A stretch of 64,000 bases of DNA, from NCBI GenBank assembly GCA_016508695.1, contig VNKQ01000007.1, forward strand, positions 1,240,001-1,304,000. The letters are read 5' to 3'. Below the pieces are notes generated by a model. That model did no database searches and was not told the DNA's origin. It saw only the letters and a program-made list of their open reading frames with translations. Both the position numbers and the translations under genes were made by a program. Origin of the DNA: Hyphodiscus hymeniophilus (lineage: Eukaryota; Ascomycota; Leotiomycetes; Helotiales; Hyphodiscaceae). This document shows, piece by piece, positions 58,253 through 64,000 of the stretch. Each line of letters starts with the position of its first letter. The stretch's first letter is position 1.

Positions 58253-59324
58253 ACTCAGCTATTGGAACTAGTATTTCGAGTGCCGCCCAACCCAAAGGAC
58301 GTGATCATATGTGCCGTGCCAACCTTAAGAACCTTACAGAACACACTGCACGACAAGTGAAAATCAACCTGGGCAGCTGTACTTGGTCAATACTCACGTT
58401 CAAGATTAACAAACTAGCAAACAGTGTCTTACGAATTCCTGGATGCTCAGCGACTTCAATGCAGTGTGCATATCAATCTCCACAATCCCGATCATGGAAG
58501 TTGTTCAACACATCCAGTACGAGTGAATGTAGTGAGTAGTCGACATACTATCCGTGCACTTCCAGTCTTTCACGTAGATTTTACACCGAGAAACATGAAG
58601 CTACAAGCCGTAAGTACTTCGCGCGCGGGCACTGCAGCTCCCCACTTCCCATTCGATCAGGTGGAGTCGGCATCTCCACCTCCTCCAGCTGCTTCTAGAA
58701 CTGCATCATCGCCGCCATAAACCATATCTCAATCGATTCGGAAAGACTTGTATCATTTGATACCACTGGTGGAGAAATTCAGCAACTTTGAAGGCATCAT
58801 GATGCCGATGAGGCATTTGAGTCAACCGGAAGCCACGATGGGAACTGCCAACGACATATCCACTTTGAGGAAATTGATGGACCTTAAGAACTTTTCACCC
58901 TGCATGCTTCAAAGGATGGACCTTCGGAAGATCACTAGCCTACGAGGGCCCGGTGAAGCTGAAATCGACCAAAGGATTATTGTGTATGTATGCATGTATT
59001 GTTAATGGTGCCATAACACTCACTACCTATATCCGTAGCTAGTACCAAAAGTACACAATATTTGCCCTCGCAGCAACCTGGCCTCTCTTTTTGAGACATA
59101 TTCTCTGTCAATCTGGACAGAAAACTTTATGCCATCGCAAATGCAACCCATGCAAGAGATCAAGTGCTCCTCCCAGGAGCATGATATACCCTCTAATAAC
59201 AGCCATTACGCCAGTTGAATGCTTTGATTTCGGCCGCACTTTTTGTGCAGCCCCTGCTGCACGAATTCGTACATAAATCAACGCTGGACGCCTTCCTAAT
59301 GATAACTTTAACTCCGAAATTCGC
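58253..59324. other. convergent intergenic region, NmrA-like and CHD1 3' flanks
   Basis: About 1.07 kb between two stop codons. Open stretches on the plus strand at 58309-59005 have no family resemblance. Confidence 0.5.
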
Positions 59325-62300
59325 TCATGAAGTGGCAGTTGCTCCACTCTTGACAGCTGCAGTGTTTGGGGTGGACGTGCCATTGGTGGCAGGGCCTGGT
59401 GCGCTATCTGAACTCCCTTTCACAATTTTGATGTACATACCATCTAATGTCTTCGCCGCAGGTGATGGATCGAGTGGCCAGAATGTAGCAACATAAGCCC
59501 TGCACTTGTTAAACATGAGACTTTGTAGAGCTTGAAATGAACTTACCAGAACTCTCTTCTCAGTGATGAAGCTTCTTCGTTTTCTTGACCGTCATCTGGA
59601 TTTAAGCCATCAATAAATTTACCAATCGTGACCAACTCGTTTTTCATCACAGCAGCTCGCTCCTTTTGAGACTTGATGTTGTTCTTTGTTGCTGCTTGGA
59701 TACGCTTAAGACTCTCTTTGATCGGCCGGAAAATCACCTTCAGCATCGAATCTTGCCCATTCTTCGGCTTCAGGTGCCCGATGTCTGATTTCCGGTGCTT
59801 GGAGTGGTGATGATCATCTGGACCACTGTGCTTTCGCTTCATGTCGGGTTTGGAACCTTCGCCGCTTGGTCGGCGATGGTCTGGTCGGTCAGAGTGGTTG
59901 TGACTATGGTTATAACTATGCGTACGGTCTCGTTCCCGGTCTCGATCATGAGCATGCTCTGATTGACGATGTGGCTTCCTAGCTTGAGGAGCTGGCGAGG
60001 CAGAGACAGAGCCTCTGGCATCAGTCCGTCGATGTCCATTGCGCTCATTTTTCTTGTTATTGCGGTGATGGTTCTCTACAGCACGCTTTGCGGCTTGATT
60101 GTCGGAGTACTTGGCCTTCAAGACTGAGAGGAGGTAATCTGCACGCCGAACAAGATGAACTGCCCCGGGAGCCTTGGCGACCTTTTCATCACCTTTGTTG
60201 CGTTCCTCCTTCTTATCGACGCGATGTTCTTCCAAAAAAAACTTCTCTTTCAGTGCTAGATCAAGATCATCTCTGATCTGAACCCAAGCACCGTAGCCGT
60301 GTCGATGGATACCGACAAGTAACATGCCATCTTCTCTTGCGCCCCATTCACATGTATAGTGAGCAGCCTTGGACGCATCTGGAACACGGAAATTCCTGAA
60401 GTCAGGCACTGCACCAATAACCTCCTTGAGCATCCTCATCTCCCCAGGACGCTCAACAATTGTTTCGGCATTCAATCTCTTGACGCCAGAGAAATCAAAG
60501 AGCACAGCCTTCTTGTCTTTCTTCGTCAGAGGCTTACTTGACGAACGCTCCAAAGCCTCAATTCTTTCAGCGTCTTCCTTCAGTCTTGCCTCGCTCTCAT
60601 CAGTGACGCGCTTGATCGCTGCACGTATCACGTCAAGATCACGACCAATGAGGCGGGCATCCTTGATCAATTCGTCGCGTCGCTCATCAATTGAGCCATA
60701 GCGAAGGAAAGCTCTGAAAAGATTCCGAGCCTCCTTCTCATTCAGCTCTCGGCTTGGATTTTCGAGATTGGCGAGCGCTTCTCTCTTCTCTTCTAGCTCA
60801 TCTTGCTTCGCTTGATCGCGCTCGCGCTTCTTTGCTAGACGTTGTTCTCTCTCATATTCTGCAGTGTTCTTCATGGCTGCCTTCCGTGGTGCACTATCTG
60901 CAATGACGCTGGCCAGATACTCATCGTTTTTGCGCTTTTCTTCTTCTGCTTTAATGCCATCCAGTTGTTCTTTCGGGATGATATCGTCCCATTCAAGGTC
61001 GATTTTGACATCGGTATACTCAAAACTTCGCAAAAAGTCTTCACCACCATCAGCAACCATGCCTTCAGGGACCTCGGTCTTGTGTTCTTCGGCATTTTCA
61101 AGTACCGAGTCAATGTCAAGTTCTTCGAGCTTCTTCTGATTGCCAGATTGCTCAAACATTTTCTGACCTCGGCGTTTGAGAATTCTAGAGATATCATCAG
61201 ATGATTTTGGATCGTCGATCTTGCCAGCCTTCACAGCTTTCTCACGAAGCTCCTTCTTCTCCTTATCGGTGACACCCCGCTGGATAGTGATAAATTCAAG
61301 CATAAGCTTGTTTCGGGCACGTTCCAAAATCTCTTCTTCGACAGTCTCTTTGGAAACCAGACGGTATATGCTGACAGGCTTTTTCTGACCAATACGATGT
61401 GCTCGAGCCATTGCTTGTAGATCTGCTTGAGGATTCCAATCGGAGTCAAAAATGATAACAGTGTCTGCAGTCATGAGGTTGATTCCAAGACCTCCAGCGC
61501 GCGTCGAAAGGAGAAAGCAGAAATCATTGCTTTCATCGGCGTTAAAATGGTCAATAGCCATTCTTCGTGGTCCAGCTGCGATAGTGCCGTCCAGTCTTTG
61601 AAACTGGTACCCACGAAGTTGTAGATAATCACCGAGAATATCTAGCATCTTCACCATCTGACTGAATATCAAGACGCGATGGTTGTCCTTCTTCAACTTA
61701 GTAAGGAGTCGGTCGAGAAGCATCATTTTCCCACTGCTTGCAATGAGCCCCTTCAATTGATCTTCACGACGGTCACTGCCTTTCAAAATCTTCTCCTCGG
61801 CGTTAGGGAACATATAGGGGTGATTGCTGGCTTTCTTCAGCTCCATCATGATGTTTAGAAGCGACTGCTTCTGCCCTTTAGCACCTTCATTGAGCGCAGC
61901 ATAGTTGCGAGTCAGAATGTTCTTGTAGTAATCTAGTTGGACGTCGGAGAGCTCGACCCGAATGATCTTCTCACTTTTCGGAGGTAGGTCGTTCTCCACC
62001 TTTTGTTTGGTTCGGCGGAGTATATATGGTTGAATCTTGGTCGTGAGAGCGGCGATCTTCTCTCCAGCAGCTTCTTCGCTGAGGTCCATATTTTCGTCAA
62101 TGTCCAATTCGCCGGGCATGAGGAAATCCATGAGAGCTGACAGCTCCCCGAGCGTATTCTGGACAGGCGTTCCGGTGATCAACAATCGACTTGGGGCTTT
62201 GAAATCAAGTAGCCTTTGATAAAGCTGAGATTCTCGATTCTTCAAGCGATGAGCCTCGTCGACGGCCATGAACTGCCATTTGATTTGGGCCAAGAAGGTG

Positions 62301-64000
62301 GCATCCGTAAGGATGTATTCATAGGAGGTCAGGAGAATATTGAATTTGGGGCGCTTGACATTGCCATCGACAAGGAGTTCGTATTCTCTGATGATGATGC
62401 GAGCTTGCTCCTTGCCATTGTAGATGACATAGTTGACATCAGGGGTCCAGTGATCAAATGTATCCGCCCAAGCAGGCATTGTTGTAAGAGGGACTACAAC
62501 CAGGAATGGACCTTCCTGATTCCGATCATGGCGAAGCCAATTCATAAAAGATACTGTCTGTACAGTTTTACCCAAGCCCATCTCGTCTGCAAGAATAACA
62601 TTCTTGTTCTTAGTCCAATTGTAGGCCAGGAAGTTCAGCCCAGTGATTTGGAAGTCTCGGAGTTGTCCGTTTTTAATGTAGGCAGGTTGTTCACGAATTG
62701 GCATGTGAGGTCCTCGAGTATTGAGATTCGACTCCTCTCGGTTCGAGGACATGGTCTTTGAGCTGCGGTCCAGGAAGCGATCAATCTGGTCCTGAGCAAT
62801 CTCACTGACTAGCGATGCATTCTCCCATGTACAAGAGTCATAATAAAGCCCCTTCCACTTAACGTAATATTCTGTATCCTCGTCGCCATCCCGAGTGCCA
62901 ATGACTCTCTCAACCTTCGTGTAGTCAAGCAGGGCATCAGAATCGCGTTCTCGATCCAACATCCACTTCTCTTTCTCTTCCGGGGGGATATCAGCGCCAC
63001 GTGACATGTATATGTCCTCCAAGACAATCTTTCGGTAGTAGTTCTCAAGACGGCGGAAGCCTCGCATACCAGTCAGGGAAGTTGTTGTCTCCCAGGTGGC
63101 ATGAAAGTGAGACTTGCCCTGCCACTTGATATAGTACTCGAAATCATCCCGACCTAGATCTTCTATACCCATATCCTTGCCATCCTTAAGACGATGCTTT
63201 AAGACGACATCAACATAGGGGGTTGTATCTTCGGCGTTCTCAGCCCAGTTGTTTGGAGTCATCATTTCTGATTCATCCTCGAGATCGCCATCGGTTTCTT
63301 GGTAGGCTCCGGCAGTGACTTGGGCAGCTCGTCTGCTATTCCATCGCTTTTCTTGGTAGATGGGAGCGAGGTTGCCTGATTCGAGCTTGCGACGACGATG
63401 CTTCTTGGTCATGGACTTGGCGCGCGCTCCTCCGTAGTCATCGGAGTCAGAATCCGAATTTGATACGGAGCGAATGGCAGGTGTATTCCGTTTCGATGCT
63501 TAATGGACTGTTAGTGACATGGCGACAGTGAGGTGTAGGCCCGGGGCTATCATACGAGGCTGGGAACGCTCTTGCTTTCTTCGCTTGACTCTGTGCACTG
63601 GCATTATATCGGATCCAGAATCGTCATCGTCTTCATCGGATTCAATCTAGTTTTCATCAGTCCTGAGGCAGTTGTATATGCTGGTATTGAAGCAGCTGGG
63701 GAGCGACCTACGATGGTTCGGTGCTGTACCTCACGACCCTTTTGAAGAGACATAAAATCAGCACGGTAATTGGCTGTACATACAAGAACAACACGTACAC
63801 TTCTCCGCAGACCATACAATTCAGGATTGGCTTTGATATGTTCGTCTTCAACACCCTGCTTCCGCTTCGCAGGACGGCGAGACTCGATGGAGGTCGAGCG
63901 GTCGTCCCGGCTGAGGTTTGTGGCAGCAAGAGCAGGACTATCCTCCATATCGAAATCTGCATCATCGGATCCATTGGGGTTCTCCGGAGCGGAGTCGGAG
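59325..64000 (-). CDS. CHD1: chromatin-remodelling ATPase Chd1 (partial, N-terminus beyond the right edge)
   Basis: Exons seen: 64000 (continuing off the window)-63799, 63738-63712 (27 nt), 63646-63556, 63498-59547 and 59499-59325. The first part is acidic and ends NPELYGLRRS; the 27-nt exon and the next restore GREVQHRTIIESDEDDDD. Two chromodomains follow (YYIKWQGKSHFHATWE; YYVKWKGLYYDSCTWE), then the Snf2 ATPase: Walker A ADEMGLGKT at about 62570-62590, DEAH at about 62249-62260, and the helicase C-terminal lobe with HRIGQKKPV. A SANT/SLIDE-type DNA-binding region and a Lys/His/Arg-rich stretch precede the C-terminal helical domain. The last exon adds AYVATFWP and about 50 more residues. 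By family, Chd1 spaces nucleosomes over transcribed genes. The long exon has no disruption. Confidence 0.97.

Noticed and set aside
1..64000. tRNA, rRNA and other RNA genes
   Set aside because: I looked for tRNA-like T-loop and acceptor patterns by eye and saw none; a covariance-model scan would be decisive.

Overview
The window is nuclear DNA of a filamentous ascomycete (Pezizomycotina). Its genes carry short introns, mostly 45-70 bases, with GTRNGT donors and CTAAC/CTGAC branch sites. Typical fungal orthologues are present (Nst1, Sld3, an Ssk2-type MAPKKK, Rho2, Apq12, mL40), and one AT-rich island bears the C-to-T/G-to-A signature of repeat-induced point mutation (RIP). I suspect a leotiomycete (Helotiales-like) from overall resemblance, but cannot prove this from sequence alone. 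All exon coordinates were worked out by eye from splice signals, reading frame and family conservation.

Layout. 0.7-3.6 kb: DPB4 (DNA polymerase epsilon/chromatin histone-fold subunit, minus) and a single-pass membrane protein (minus). 3.6-8.7 kb: a long gene-poor, microsatellite-rich stretch. 8.7-21.2 kb: a dense housekeeping block with the SSK2-type MAPKKK (minus), SLD3 (plus), APQ12 (plus), GPN3 (minus) and S-adenosylmethionine synthetase (plus). 21.9-26.3 kb: a divergent pair of unrecognised membrane proteins, one with a fungal STAND-type N-terminal domain. 27.3-37.8 kb: a basic Ser/Pro-rich protein, a DUF1749 alpha/beta hydrolase, mitochondrial ribosomal protein mL40, RHO2 and NST1. 38.4-41.2 kb: a frame-disrupted membrane protein and a frame-disrupted BTB protein. 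41.33-46.73 kb: a heavily RIP-mutated Ty1/copia LTR retrotransposon with two 195-bp LTRs. 48-58.3 kb: TRAPPC12-like, GAL1 (frame-disrupted), ILV2, a Ser/Thr-rich membrane protein and an NmrA-like oxidoreductase. 59.3-64 kb: CHD1 (minus), running off the right edge.

The genes do not form a pathway cluster; it is ordinary euchromatic gene order with several divergent promoters (SSK2/SLD3, GPN3/SAM synthetase, DUF1749/mL40, RHO2/NST1, GAL1/ILV2). The points most worth a second look are: a 6-nt microexon in RHO2 encoding two switch I residues; two perfect Gcn4/CpcA-type motifs inside ILV2 introns 1 and 2; a CHD1 terminal intron whose retention would stop translation at once; the divergent membrane-protein pair at 22-26 kb; and four single-base frame disruptions, all within about 10 kb of the RIP-mutated element.
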